Positions 1 through 8,238 of a stretch of DNA of 32,248 nt are shown in pieces. The notes beneath the pieces are model-generated. The model was not told where the DNA came from. It saw only the letters and a list, made by a program, of their open reading frames with translations, and ran no database searches. Location of the stretch: assembly GCA_016178505.1 (NCBI GenBank), contig JACOTG010000013.1, forward strand, positions 1 through 32,248, read 5' to 3'. Made by a program: the position numbers and the translations under genes. Numbering within the stretch: the first letter of the stretch is position 1; each line of letters starts with the position of its first letter. The DNA comes from Planctomycetota bacterium (lineage in GTDB: Bacteria > Planctomycetota > JACOTG01).

Positions 1-1
1 G

Positions 2-88
2 GTCGACGACGACGTGGCGTTTCGTCGTCTGCCGGACGTTTTGATTCGACTGGCCGAGAACACGTTGTCGGAAGTCGATCGTCAGTAG
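2..88 (+). CDS. C-terminal end of an unrecognised protein (partial)
   Basis: An open frame enters from the left edge and stops at TAG 86-88. It encodes 28 residues ending LAENTLSEVDRQ. The 3' end overlaps the convergent glycosyltransferase gene, whose stop is at 82-84, by 7 bp. The fragment is too short for a function. It could be a chance open frame; the tight convergent overlap and the absence of other coding in this segment are the only support. Confidence 0.3.
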   Translation, partial: VDDDVAFRRLPDVLIRLAENTLSEVDRQ

Positions 89-1272
89 CTGGGACCGCGG
101 TCACGCTTTTCGTGGCCGGGAAAGAGCGCGTCGATGCCGAAGCACGACTCGACGGTTCGCTGGAGTTGCAGGTATCCCGGGTGCTGCTCGACAGCCCAAA
201 AAGGATCGACGAACAACGGCAATATCTCGGCGTCGGGGCGTCGTCGACTTACTTGAATCCGCCGACGCTTGTCGATCAGCGCCGGGAATCCGGCTAGAAG
301 ATCGCCGTACGCAATCCAGTCGCTCGCAGCTACTCGAGGCAGAGGCACGGGCTCGTCGCCGCGCGGCTCCGCGCTTTGTCCGAAGAGCGCGCGGATCTTC
401 GAAGAATCGAGAGCGCCGTCGGGTGCCGATCCGATCCGAAATCCCTCGGGCGACAGGTGCGCCAAGTACAGGCCGCGCTGGATCGAAAGCAGAAGTGCGG
501 CGGGCCAGACACGGCGGAAGCTTTCGTCGTCGTAGTTCTTCGCGACCATGAAGAGTGGGTTTCGCAGGTGAAGCACGCGCAGCTTGTGGATCGGAATTCG
601 AAGCGACGTCGCCGAGTGGTGGTGATAGACCCGCGATTCGGGGATGAGCAGAATGCGCCGCCCGAGCACCCAGAGGCGCCAGCCGAGATCGACGTCCTCG
701 TAGTACGCGAAGAAGTCCTCATCGAACCCGCCGGCCTCGCGAAACACGTCGCGGCGAATTGCCATTGCCGCTCCGCACGCAAAGAGCGTCGGTCTCCGCT
801 TGCTGTACGCGTCGGAGTCGGGATCACCCATGCCTCGCTGGAACGCGATGCCGTGGAAATTCGCGCCGCCCCCGGCGAAGTGAACCGTCTTCCCGTCGAT
901 GTCGAAGAGCTTCGCGGACGCCGCATCGGACTCACCCGACGCGACGGCGTCGACGAGGGGCTCGAGCCAACCCGGATCCTGGCGCGTATCGTTGTTCAGG
1001 AATGCGAGGACCTCGTGCGACGCCGCGGTGACGCCTCGATTCATTGCGCGCGCATAGCCGAGGTTCTCGCCAAGCGCGAGAAGTCGCACCGAAGGAAACC
1101 GCGAGCGAACCCACTCGACGGATCCATCCCGCGATCCGTTGTCGACGAGCAACACCTCGAGCCGATGGCGCGGGTAGTGCACGTCAGATAGAGACGCGAG
1201 GCACGTCTCGAGATGCGATCGACCGTTGAAGTTCAAGATGATGACCGATACGCCTGCCGGGTCTCGACTCAT
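82..1272 (-). CDS. Family 2 glycosyltransferase (rhamnosyltransferase/WbbL-like)
   Basis: A 396-residue GT2 enzyme that probably transfers a sugar to a growing surface polysaccharide on the cytoplasmic face. Visible motifs: SVIILNFNG at residues 9-17, VDNGSRDGS at 43-51 (nucleotide binding), LNNDT at 92-96 in the DxD position, and YEDVDLGWR at 191-199, which carries the ED pair expected of the catalytic base. No membrane segment is obvious. The frame extends upstream to 1377, but the ATG at 1272 overlaps the stop of the preceding gene as ATGA and gives a normal GT2 N-terminus, so I chose it. It is the last gene of a three-glycosyltransferase operon. Sugar and acceptor cannot be told from sequence. 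Confidence 0.9.
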   Translation of the reverse strand: MSRDPAGVSVIILNFNGRSHLETCLASLSDVHYPRHRLEVLLVDNGSRDGSVEWVRSRFPSVRLLALGENLGYARAMNRGVTAASHEVLAFLNNDTRQDPGWLEPLVDAVASGESDAASAKLFDIDGKTVHFAGGGANFHGIAFQRGMGDPDSDAYSKRRPTLFACGAAMAIRRDVFREAGGFDEDFFAYYEDVDLGWRLWVLGRRILLIPESRVYHHHSATSLRIPIHKLRVLHLRNPLFMVAKNYDDESFRRVWPAALLLSIQRGLYLAHLSPEGFRIGSAPDGALDSSKIRALFGQSAEPRGDEPVPLPRVAASDWIAYGDLLAGFPALIDKRRRIQVSRRRPDAEILPLFVDPFWAVEQHPGYLQLQRTVESCFGIDALFPGHEKRDRGPSY

Positions 1273-4034
1273 CGCGCGGCGCTCCGTTGGTGCGTCGTCG
1301 TGAAAACGAGGATGCGACGAATGCGAAGGTGATGCCGCCCGAGCGTCGGATCGCGTTCCGTGGCATTCGTGATCCAAATGCGATTCCGACCTGAGCGACC
1401 CCCGATGCTGAACGAGTGAACGCGCCGAAGCGGTTCTCCGGACTCGTATCGATGCACCGCGAAGTCCCCGACGGCCTTGCCACCCACGAATAGCGCCCCT
1501 CCGAGCACGACGCCGGATTCACCCTCGAGAATCTCGGTTTCCACGTCGATGCGGCATGGCGTATCACGGTCGAGTTCGAAGTCGTACGCGACTCCGGCAC
1601 GACCGGTTGGCGCTGGAACGAGCAGCACCAAGTCCCGTCCCTGCCTCCGAACGATGCCTTCGTGGCGTCGATGTTCGGGCGCCCAGATTTCGGCCGCCGG
1701 AAACGCAGCGGCTCCCTGGGCCATCGACGGATTCCTCCCGACGAACTGGCGATAGAAGAGGAGCATCTCGGTCACGTGTTCCTCGACGTCCTTGACGGCA
1801 GGAATCTCGCGCCGAAGCCGTTCGAGGAGCATCGGCTCGTCGATCAGGCGGCGCAGCACCCGGGCGAGGTCGTCCGCGTCCCCAGGCTCGAAGAGCAGCC
1901 CGTCGACCTCATCTCGCACGAGCCCCGGAAGCGCGCCGAGGCGCGAGGCGACCACCGGAACCTTCGCCGCGTGCGCTTCCTGGACGGCGAGCGGAGAATT
2001 CTCGAACCAGAGTGATGGGACGACGAGCACGTCGACGTCGCGATAGATTCGTGTCAGTTCTTCGCCCGCATAGCCGCCGTGAAACTGAACACCGTCGACG
2101 CGGATCCGCTCGACCAACCCCCGATGGTATTCACGAACGGCGTCGTTGCCCTCGTGGTCACCATGGACGCCAAGAACGGCCCGACCCGGCGGCAGTCGAT
2201 TGAACGCATCCACGAGAACCTCGAGCCCCTTCCACCAAACCAGCGAGCCCGTGAACGCGATTCGCAATCGGTCCGATGGAGTTCGAACGACCGCTCGAAG
2301 CGGGCGCGTACGAATGCCGTTTCGGCAAACCACGATTCGCTCGGCCGGGATTCCATGTTCGACGTAGCGGTCGCGCAGGAACGGCGACGGTGACACGAGT
2401 AGATGAGCGGCTTGCAAGTCCTCGAGGATCGAAGAAGTCCGACGCTCGAGGGCAACGGCATCGTTGAGGAGTCGATTGTCGAATCTCGGAGTGCGACGCG
2501 AGACCATTGCACGAGTCCGAAGAGCCAAGCGGAGCGCAGGCCCAACGAGAGGTGTGAGCCACTTCCCGATCCGTATCGGCGCCGTCTGCCCGCCCGAGCA
2601 GACCAGGCAGCCGAGTCCGGGACGCCTGAGTTGGCAAACGGATCGATCGGGTCGGATCAACTGGACTTTGGGACAGATGAACCAATAGTCGTGAAGCGTG
2701 ACGATCACTGCGGCCCCGGAGTCCCTCGCAAGTCGCAGGCACCGCGTGGAGAGATGGAGCGCATGTTGGAAGTGCACCACGTCCGGGAGTGCGTCTCGGA
2801 GCACCCAACCAAACTTCTCTTCGACGGCTTCGTTTCGATACGTTTCCGAGATGCCCGCGTACTCGAGATGATTCGTGATCCGGTAAACGGGGAAGCCGTT
2901 CCAGCGGTCGACGTCGAGAGAGTAGTTCGACTTCGACCGGTCGGAAGTCCGGTGAAAGATCGCTACGTGGTGACCGCGACGCCTCAGCTCCTCGGCGAGT
3001 TCGATCGTGTAAACCTCGGTACCGGCTCGCGTCTCGGGCGGGAACCCGTGCACCACCAGCAGCACTCGCAGCGGCCGCTCCTCGAGCGCCGTGCCGAGCA
3101 ATCCACCGTTTGCATGTGCATGAGCCCGGCGAGATCCGACATAGAGCCCGAACGCCTCGGCCGCACGAAGTGCCGGGCTTCGACTGACGGCGCGCACGCG
3201 GGATGTCGGTGGTATTCCGCAGCCGCGAAGGTAGCGCCAATCTTCCCGAACTTGCCCGACAGCGTGCCGGATCGCGCCGGGAATCGATTCGATGCACGTC
3301 CGCCCGATGATCTCACGGTTCGCGCGACCGTCTGCAACGGTTCTGTGGAAAATCTCTCGAGCGCCGTAGTCGTGACTGTGAAAAACGACGGACTTCGGCT
3401 CGAACACCACGGCAAACCCGGCCTCGAGGGCAGCGCGTCCAAATCCGAGGTCTTCTGCGAATTGACCCCGTTGAAAAAGCAGTCGTCCCCAGACGCTCTT
3501 CCGGACGGCGGAAGAGACGTTGTTGAAGTTCGCACGCATCCGACGATCCTCGGGGCCCAAATCGATGAATCGCTCCCCCGCAGACAATCGTTGGACTCTC
3601 ATGGCCTCGGACGCGTTGGGTTCCGCCAGGATGCTGCGCCGAAGCAGAGGATGAGCATCGGAACGAGGGAGTACGCGCCCATACGTCCCGGCGACCGACG
3701 GGTCCGTCCGCATCGCATCCGTCAGCGTCTCGAGCCACGACTCGTTTGCGGGAAGTGCGTCTTGCACCAGAAAGGCGACGACGGACCCACGAGCCAGAGC
3801 CGCGCCGAGATTGCGCGTTTGGCCGTGGTCGAATTCGGCGGGATGGATGCGATGCACGCGGAATCCCCTTCGAGCAGCTTCTTCGACCGTGGCATCGATG
3901 GACCCCGAGTCGAGGACGAGAACTTCGAAGGGAAACGACGTGTGTTGGCGAAGCAGCGCGTCGAGCGTTTCGTGAAAGGATGGCCCCGCGTTCTTCGTGA
4001 GGACGACGACGGAAACGAGCGGCGCGTCGCTCAT
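1269..4034 (-). CDS. Bifunctional GT2-GT4 glycosyltransferase with C-terminal beta-rich domain
   Basis: A 921-residue fusion. Residues 1-290 are a GT2 domain: VLTKNAG at 11-17, LDSGSIDAT at 41-49, QDALP at 91-95 in the DxD position, AEDLGFG at 193-199. Residues 320-765 are a GT4, GT-B fold domain: HGFPPETRAGTE at 329-340, TLHDYW at 446-451, TGSLVWWKG at 595-603, and an E-x7-E motif at E678/E686. The last 130 residues are predicted beta-rich and resemble no catalytic domain I know; a carbohydrate-binding sandwich is possible. A C-x12-C-x8-C-x2-C cluster lies at 454, 467, 476 and 479. The fusion implies two consecutive sugar additions by one polypeptide. The start overlaps the upstream stop as ATGA, and its own stop overlaps the next start in the same way. 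Confidence 0.88.
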   Translation of the reverse strand: MSDAPLVSVVVLTKNAGPSFHETLDALLRQHTSFPFEVLVLDSGSIDATVEEAARRGFRVHRIHPAEFDHGQTRNLGAALARGSVVAFLVQDALPANESWLETLTDAMRTDPSVAGTYGRVLPRSDAHPLLRRSILAEPNASEAMRVQRLSAGERFIDLGPEDRRMRANFNNVSSAVRKSVWGRLLFQRGQFAEDLGFGRAALEAGFAVVFEPKSVVFHSHDYGAREIFHRTVADGRANREIIGRTCIESIPGAIRHAVGQVREDWRYLRGCGIPPTSRVRAVSRSPALRAAEAFGLYVGSRRAHAHANGGLLGTALEERPLRVLLVVHGFPPETRAGTEVYTIELAEELRRRGHHVAIFHRTSDRSKSNYSLDVDRWNGFPVYRITNHLEYAGISETYRNEAVEEKFGWVLRDALPDVVHFQHALHLSTRCLRLARDSGAAVIVTLHDYWFICPKVQLIRPDRSVCQLRRPGLGCLVCSGGQTAPIRIGKWLTPLVGPALRLALRTRAMVSRRTPRFDNRLLNDAVALERRTSSILEDLQAAHLLVSPSPFLRDRYVEHGIPAERIVVCRNGIRTRPLRAVVRTPSDRLRIAFTGSLVWWKGLEVLVDAFNRLPPGRAVLGVHGDHEGNDAVREYHRGLVERIRVDGVQFHGGYAGEELTRIYRDVDVLVVPSLWFENSPLAVQEAHAAKVPVVASRLGALPGLVRDEVDGLLFEPGDADDLARVLRRLIDEPMLLERLRREIPAVKDVEEHVTEMLLFYRQFVGRNPSMAQGAAAFPAAEIWAPEHRRHEGIVRRQGRDLVLLVPAPTGRAGVAYDFELDRDTPCRIDVETEILEGESGVVLGGALFVGGKAVGDFAVHRYESGEPLRRVHSFSIGGRSGRNRIWITNATERDPTLGRHHLRIRRILVFTTTHQRSAAR

Positions 4035-6058
4035 CGGCGATCGCTGCCCTCCGGTCGCCGGGGCGTCATGCCTTCGTTGCGATGCCCCCCGCCCGTGATG
4101 ACGCGCGCGATCCGGTATGCAAGCGTGCGCTGGACGCGAGCCAACGTTTCGCGCAATTCCGCGAGCCGCTCGCCTTGAGCGAGGATTTCTACGCGTAAGC
4201 GAGTTATCTCTTCGTCCCGCGCACGGATGTCTCGATCACGATGTGCGAGGGAGTCGCGATGGCCCTGCAGATCCGCTTCGAGTGTTCGAATGACCGTCAA
4301 GGCTTCGGCGAGGCGACGTTCTCGATCTGCAAGGACGGTTCGATGCCCCTCGAGATCGCGGGTCACTTCGTTGAGCGTGGCTCGATGCGCTTCGAGTTCC
4401 GACACGCGAACGTCCACGATCTTGCGGAGTGCCTCGACTTCGCGCTCCATGTTCCCCTGAACGTCACGACGATCCCGGCACTCGCGCTCACGGTCGCGAA
4501 GCACCGCACGGTGCCCTTCCAGGTCTGTCTCGATCGTCGCGACGACACGTTTCAGCGACGAGCACTCCTCTTCACGGGCTGCCAGAACCATCCGATGGTT
4601 GTCGAGATCCGCACGAACGTCCTCGAGGGCGCGGCGATGCGCTGCGAGCTCTCGTTCTCGATCCTTCAAGAGCTCACGATGGCGCAGCAGGTTTCCCTCG
4701 TAGTGATCCGCTCGCTCGGCTTTTTCGCGCAAGTCGATGAGCAATCGAATTCGTCGATCGCGATCGGCGGCAAGCTGAGTCGCAAGGGCTCGATGTTCCG
4801 TGTCGGTCGGCCGCGACGTCGGTCGATCTGCAAGAGTCCGCCCGTAGATCGCCGCAAGCGCGCGAGCATGGCTCGCTGCGCCGCGATCGCCGTGAGGAAT
4901 CGCGGCGCGCAAGCGGTCGAGCACGAGCGGATCGTCGACGACGGATTGCAACGAATCCGCGAGGTGCCGCGCATCGGGTGCACGAAACACGAGGCCAGCG
5001 GCGCTTGCTCTCTCCGCTAGCGCGCCTCGGTCGGAGACGATGACCGGCAATCCGAACGACAACGCCTCCTCTAGGACGAACGAATAGGACTCGTGGCAAA
5101 TCGATGGGATGACGGCGATGTCGAGTTGAGCCGCGGCAACGTCGGCAGGGCGAAACGCACCGTGAAATCGAACGGGCTTTCCCTCCGACAATCGGTCGAG
5201 CCGGGCTCGGTACGTGCCCGCCGTCTCCGTTCCGAAAACGTGAACTTCGTAGCGGTCCAGGGATCGAACGTGCGCCAATGCCTCGAGCAGCAAGTGCGGG
5301 CCCTTGAAGTCGACAAGGTGACCCCAGTATCCCACGCGAAGCGGTCCGTTGGGAAACCGCGCCGCTTCGTCGGTCCGGACGACCGGGTACTCGTCACCCA
5401 GACGGCCGAGTGGCAACACTTCGAGACGCTCGCCCGCAATGCCGAGGTGCTTCGCGAGCGCATCGGCGTGATGCTGCGACGGGACGAGCACGGACCTCGC
5501 CGCGTCGATTTCGCGCAGTACCATGTCCCGAAACAAGTCCGATTGGGCGCCAACCTCCTCGACGGTCTGGAAGAAATGAAGACGAGCGCATCGTGCACAA
5601 CTTTCGGCGCCGAGCGGTCGCCCGCAACTCTCGTTTCCGAGAAGACGGTATTCCCGCGGACACGTCGACCAGAGGTCGTGCAACGTCAGAGTCGCCGGGA
5701 TTCCGTTTCGTGCCGCTATCTGAACGAGGTTCGAGGTTAACCGCTTCCAGTGATGCACGTGGACGATGTCGGGCTTCAATCGAGAGAGTAAGGCCTCGAT
5801 CAAGCTCTCGACCGCGGGTGAGTAGGCGTCGAACCACTGGTCGAGGAACAGGTCAGAACGGAGGATTCTGACCACGTGGAGATCATCGATGGTGACGTCT
5901 TGCAGGCCGGGCTTGTCCGCGACCTTTCCGGATCCCACGACGACGTGGACGTCGTCGCCCAGAATGGCCTTCTGAGTCGATGCGAGCGATTCTACGTAAC
6001 GTTCGACCCCGCCGAGGAACTCGGGGCGAAAGCCGTGAAGGAAGTGAACAATCTTCAT
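4031..6058 (-). CDS. GT4 glycosyltransferase with long C-terminal coiled coil
   Basis: A 675-residue protein, first gene of the operon. Residues 1-410 form a GT4, GT-B fold enzyme: FLHGFRPEFLGGVERYV at 6-22, TLHDLWSTCP at 125-134, GYWGHLVDFKG at 243-253, and E-x7-E at E323/E331. A four-cysteine cluster (133, 145, 154, 157) parallels one in the next gene. Residues 425-655 are a highly charged coiled coil in which HR dyads recur at residues 460, 474, 488, 516, 558, 572 and 600, all multiples of 14 apart. Such an extension could oligomerise or anchor the enzyme, or act as a length ruler in a polysaccharide assembly complex; this is inference. I chose ATG 6058, which gives the classic MKIVHFLHG start. 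An in-frame GTG at 6064 is the alternative. Neither has a strong ribosome binding site. Confidence 0.88.
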   Translation of the reverse strand: MKIVHFLHGFRPEFLGGVERYVESLASTQKAILGDDVHVVVGSGKVADKPGLQDVTIDDLHVVRILRSDLFLDQWFDAYSPAVESLIEALLSRLKPDIVHVHHWKRLTSNLVQIAARNGIPATLTLHDLWSTCPREYRLLGNESCGRPLGAESCARCARLHFFQTVEEVGAQSDLFRDMVLREIDAARSVLVPSQHHADALAKHLGIAGERLEVLPLGRLGDEYPVVRTDEAARFPNGPLRVGYWGHLVDFKGPHLLLEALAHVRSLDRYEVHVFGTETAGTYRARLDRLSEGKPVRFHGAFRPADVAAAQLDIAVIPSICHESYSFVLEEALSFGLPVIVSDRGALAERASAAGLVFRAPDARHLADSLQSVVDDPLVLDRLRAAIPHGDRGAASHARALAAIYGRTLADRPTSRPTDTEHRALATQLAADRDRRIRLLIDLREKAERADHYEGNLLRHRELLKDRERELAAHRRALEDVRADLDNHRMVLAAREEECSSLKRVVATIETDLEGHRAVLRDRERECRDRRDVQGNMEREVEALRKIVDVRVSELEAHRATLNEVTRDLEGHRTVLADRERRLAEALTVIRTLEADLQGHRDSLAHRDRDIRARDEEITRLRVEILAQGERLAELRETLARVQRTLAYRIARVITGGGHRNEGMTPRRPEGSDRR

Positions 6059-6423
6059 TTTCACTTAGCTGGCCGTTTGATGCGACGAGCCCGCTCTCGT
6101 CCGAGGTGTTCGACAAACATCGGTCATGAATCGCGTTCTAGCGAATTCGATCGTGAGCACGTGAGGGCTCACGGCGCACCTTCGAGCAGCGAGAGTATCG
6201 AAGGGGGTGTGTGGCGTCAACGAGTCCCGGAGCGCATCGTCGCGTGGGGGGACGAGCTCTCCGGCGCGCGAGGCGGTCGCGACAGGAAAGCGCTCGGCAG
6301 ACACGTCGCGCCATTTCGAACTTCAAACGAACTCCGCGTAGCGTGACTGCCGATTCGCAAAGGAGAAGATTCGATCGCAGCGGTGCTCTGCGCGAGTTCG
6401 TTCGGCAATCAACACGGCCCAAA

Positions 6424-6512
6424 AAAAATTTTAGCCAAGGCGTGTTTTGGAGATTTTAAGGGGATATGAAGAGATATGTTTGTGAGTAGTGCAGACCTTG
6501 GCTAAAATTTTT
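6424..6512. repeat. 17-bp perfect inverted repeat around a 55-bp AT-rich spacer
   Basis: Arms AAAAATTTTAGCCAAGG (6424-6440) and its exact reverse complement (6496-6512). The arms are AT-rich at the outer ends, unlike the surrounding DNA. Transcribed from either strand it would form a long stem ending in a U run, so it could act as a bidirectional terminator. It could also be the ends of a small miniature element. No flanking target-site duplication was evident. Confidence 0.75.
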
Positions 6513-6811
6513 ATCCGCGTTGATTGATTTCAGCGTTACCTCATCTCCTGTTGTCGCCTACCGTCTCGCTCCCTTCAGCGGAGCTCACTGCTGATATCGA
6601 CCGACCGCGGACGGAACTTGAGTTTATTTCTTGATTCGTTTCGTCGGAGATTTTGAAGAGCAGATTCTCGAGCCGCGGAGATGCTCTTCCTCGGAACTCG
6701 TCGGACGGCTCTCCCCGCACTCAGTGGGTCGGCGGGATATCCGGCCCTCAGGATGGCTGTCGAGGGTCCGAATCGGCGTGAAGGTCGAACGGCGGTAGGT
6801 GTGACCGGAAT

Positions 6812-6857
6812 GAGAAGGAGTCCCCCGGCGGCGCTGCCCTCCGGGGGACTCATTCTC
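6812..6857. repeat. Strong G/C-rich hairpin
   Basis: An 11-bp perfect stem, GAGTCCCCCGG (6818-6828) with CCGGGGGACTC (6841-6851), around a 12-nt loop. After one G/A mismatch it is extended by 5 bp (6812-6816 with 6853-6857). There is no T run after it, so it is not a classic intrinsic terminator. It may be an RNA structure or a dispersed palindromic element. Confidence 0.65.
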
Positions 6858-6862
6858 GCTTA

Positions 6863-6951
6863 AGCCAAGGGAACCTTCCTACCTATGAGAAGAAAAAAAG
6901 GGAAAAAAAGGGGAGAAGAAGAAAGTTTTACGTGTCTCCACAACCTTGGCT
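6863..6951. repeat. Second AGCCAAGG inverted pair enclosing a purine tract
   Basis: AGCCAAGG at 6863-6870 and CCTTGGCT at 6944-6951 repeat the core of the 17-bp inverted repeat 350 bp away. Between them, 6887-6925 is an unbroken 39-nt purine run that contains the mirror repeat A7-GGG-A7 at 6893-6909. Confidence 0.6.
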
Positions 6952-7219
6952 GTCTTTTCCCTCGTGCGAGATCTTCGCGGCTCTCGCCGCGATTCGAAGA
7001 TTAAGACGAACCGCCACGAGCAAAGGTTCCCGTCGCTACCCTTTTCCTCGATGCGCTCGTCTTCCGCGAAGGGTCACGATTCCGTTCGACCATCGAGCGC
7101 GACCATCCTCGGAATCGCTGCGGCACCCGAATACGCAAGCGGTCGCGGAGTGTTGCGCGATCTTCGCTCGCGCGGAGTCGAAGTCGTGAAGGGAGGGTTG
7201 GCGGCACTCAGCCGTTCGA

Positions 7220-8194
7220 TCAGAACCGGAGATTGAACGAAACGAGGAAGTCGTTGCGGCTAAGTCCGGAATCGATGGTGAACGATGCCCGCACGTCGTA
7301 TCGCTTGCCCCGCAGGAGAGGCGAGCTCATTTCGATCTCCTGCTTGAGTGGGAACACGGAGATCTCGACGATGCGTTGATAGCGCGTTCGAATCTCGACG
7401 ACTTCCTTCGGATCGTCCACCAATCGCTGCACGGCGAAGCGCGACGAGAGTTCCGCATCGACGAGTGTCGCGTCTCCACGGGATTCGCCGGAAGAGCGTG
7501 CGGTTGAACGGAGGTCGAAACCGCTCCGATACCCCTCCGCTCCGTGCACAAGACTCCAGTTGGTCACGGACTCGATCGCGCCAAGCTTCTGCACGAGGTA
7601 TTCGACCGCCTCGGTCTCCGCCATCGTCTTCCGCGCGGCCTCGAGAGCCGATCCGAGCGCGATCTGCTCGTCGTTGCTCGATCCCTCCGGCAGATCGAAT
7701 CGCGCAAACGACGGCGGCGCACCGCTTCGGCGCGTAAAATCGTAGAAGCGTTTGCTCGCGAGCACCGATCGGGTGTCGTACAGGCGACGATACCGCCTGT
7801 ACACTTCGGTCTGCATCTCCGAAAGGTAGACGTTGAGGAGCGGGCTGTCTGTCTCGACCTGGTACGCCTGCCCGTCGGCAACCCGATCAGCGGGATTTCC
7901 TTGTTCTGGGTCCGCGAGGATACTCTTCGCAGCCGAGGCCGAATTCGTGGAAGAGTTCCAATCGGAGGCGTCCGCTCCGAGCGTGCGAAACTCCGGAAAC
8001 GTCTGTTCGAAACTAGATCCCGCAACATCGGTCGCGCGGGCTGCCGAAGTCGACCCCGTGATCATCGCAGGCGGTTCCCCGGGAGACGGATCGGACCCGA
8101 GCGCTGGCGTCGCAATGACAGACACGACGACGGCACACGCCACGAGAATTGCGCGTGGCAGGCGCTTTCGCATCGACTCGTTGTGTGTCGCCAT
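7220..8194 (-). CDS. Unrecognised exported protein, possible outer-membrane type
   Basis: 324 residues. The N-terminus, MATHNESMRKRLPRA followed by a hydrophobic run and ATPALGS, is a clear signal peptide with cleavage near residue 33. The mature part begins with a low-complexity Ser/Ala/Pro region, then a helical middle rich in Arg and Tyr (MQTEVYRRYRRLYD). The C-terminal 120 residues have alternating beta character and end in SFNLRF, a terminal Phe as in outer-membrane beta-barrel proteins, though the whole is too short and mixed to be a plain barrel. The frame is open to 8503, but the ATG at 8194 has GAGGA nine bases upstream and leads directly into the signal peptide. It is a single gene with its own promoter. 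I do not recognise the family. Confidence 0.72.
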   Translation of the reverse strand: MATHNESMRKRLPRAILVACAVVVSVIATPALGSDPSPGEPPAMITGSTSAARATDVAGSSFEQTFPEFRTLGADASDWNSSTNSASAAKSILADPEQGNPADRVADGQAYQVETDSPLLNVYLSEMQTEVYRRYRRLYDTRSVLASKRFYDFTRRSGAPPSFARFDLPEGSSNDEQIALGSALEAARKTMAETEAVEYLVQKLGAIESVTNWSLVHGAEGYRSGFDLRSTARSSGESRGDATLVDAELSSRFAVQRLVDDPKEVVEIRTRYQRIVEISVFPLKQEIEMSSPLLRGKRYDVRASFTIDSGLSRNDFLVSFNLRF

Positions 8195-8203
8195 CGACAA
8201 CGA

Positions 8204-8208
8204 TCCTC
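8204..8208 (-). promoter_or_regulatory. Ribosome binding site GAGGA that sets the start at 8194
   Basis: GAGGA on the minus strand lies nine bases before ATG 8194. It supports this start over the longer open frame to 8503 and over the internal ATG at 8173. Confidence 0.6.
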
Positions 8209-8215
8209 GAATCCC

Positions 8216-8238
8216 TGCGACCCGAACTCCGGGTCGCA
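8216..8238 (-). promoter_or_regulatory. Leader hairpin beside the ribosome binding site
   Basis: A 9-bp perfect stem, TGCGACCCG with CGGGTCGCA, and a 5-nt loop, ending seven bases upstream of the GAGGA ribosome binding site of the exported-protein gene. It lies within the presumed 265-nt leader. It could affect translation or mRNA stability; no known riboswitch pattern was recognised. Confidence 0.5.

Larger units (their letters stand above)
6059..7219. other. Gene-free region with inverted repeats and AT-rich tracts
   Basis: About 1.16 kb between two minus-strand genes. No open frame has a convincing start or composition; the longest, plus-strand 6946-7236, begins at TTG without a ribosome binding site. 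It must hold the promoter of the glycosyltransferase operon, which I could not place. It contains a 7-bp-stem hairpin at 6152-6173, an imperfect inverted repeat (6326-6338 with 6391-6402), a 17-bp perfect inverted repeat (6424-6440 with 6496-6512), an 8-bp repeat pair (6655-6662 with 6682-6689), a G/C-rich hairpin at 6812-6857, an 8-bp pair sharing the core of the 17-bp repeat (6863-6870 with 6944-6951), a purine tract at 6887-6925 and a hairpin at 6971-7001. A structured RNA or a degenerate mobile element is possible. Confidence 0.6.

Noticed and set aside
2403-4178. 591-codon plus-strand open frame across the GT2-GT4 gene
   Set aside because: Antisense shadow of a well-supported glycosyltransferase. 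The composition is Arg/Glu-rich and there is no ribosome binding site.
6424-6512. Insertion-sequence ends
   Set aside because: The 17-bp inverted repeat could be the ends of a miniature element, but there is no transposase and no clear target-site duplication, so I list it only as a repeat.
6946-7236. 96-codon plus-strand frame in the gene-free region
   Set aside because: TTG start without a ribosome binding site, and composition unlike the neighbouring proteins.
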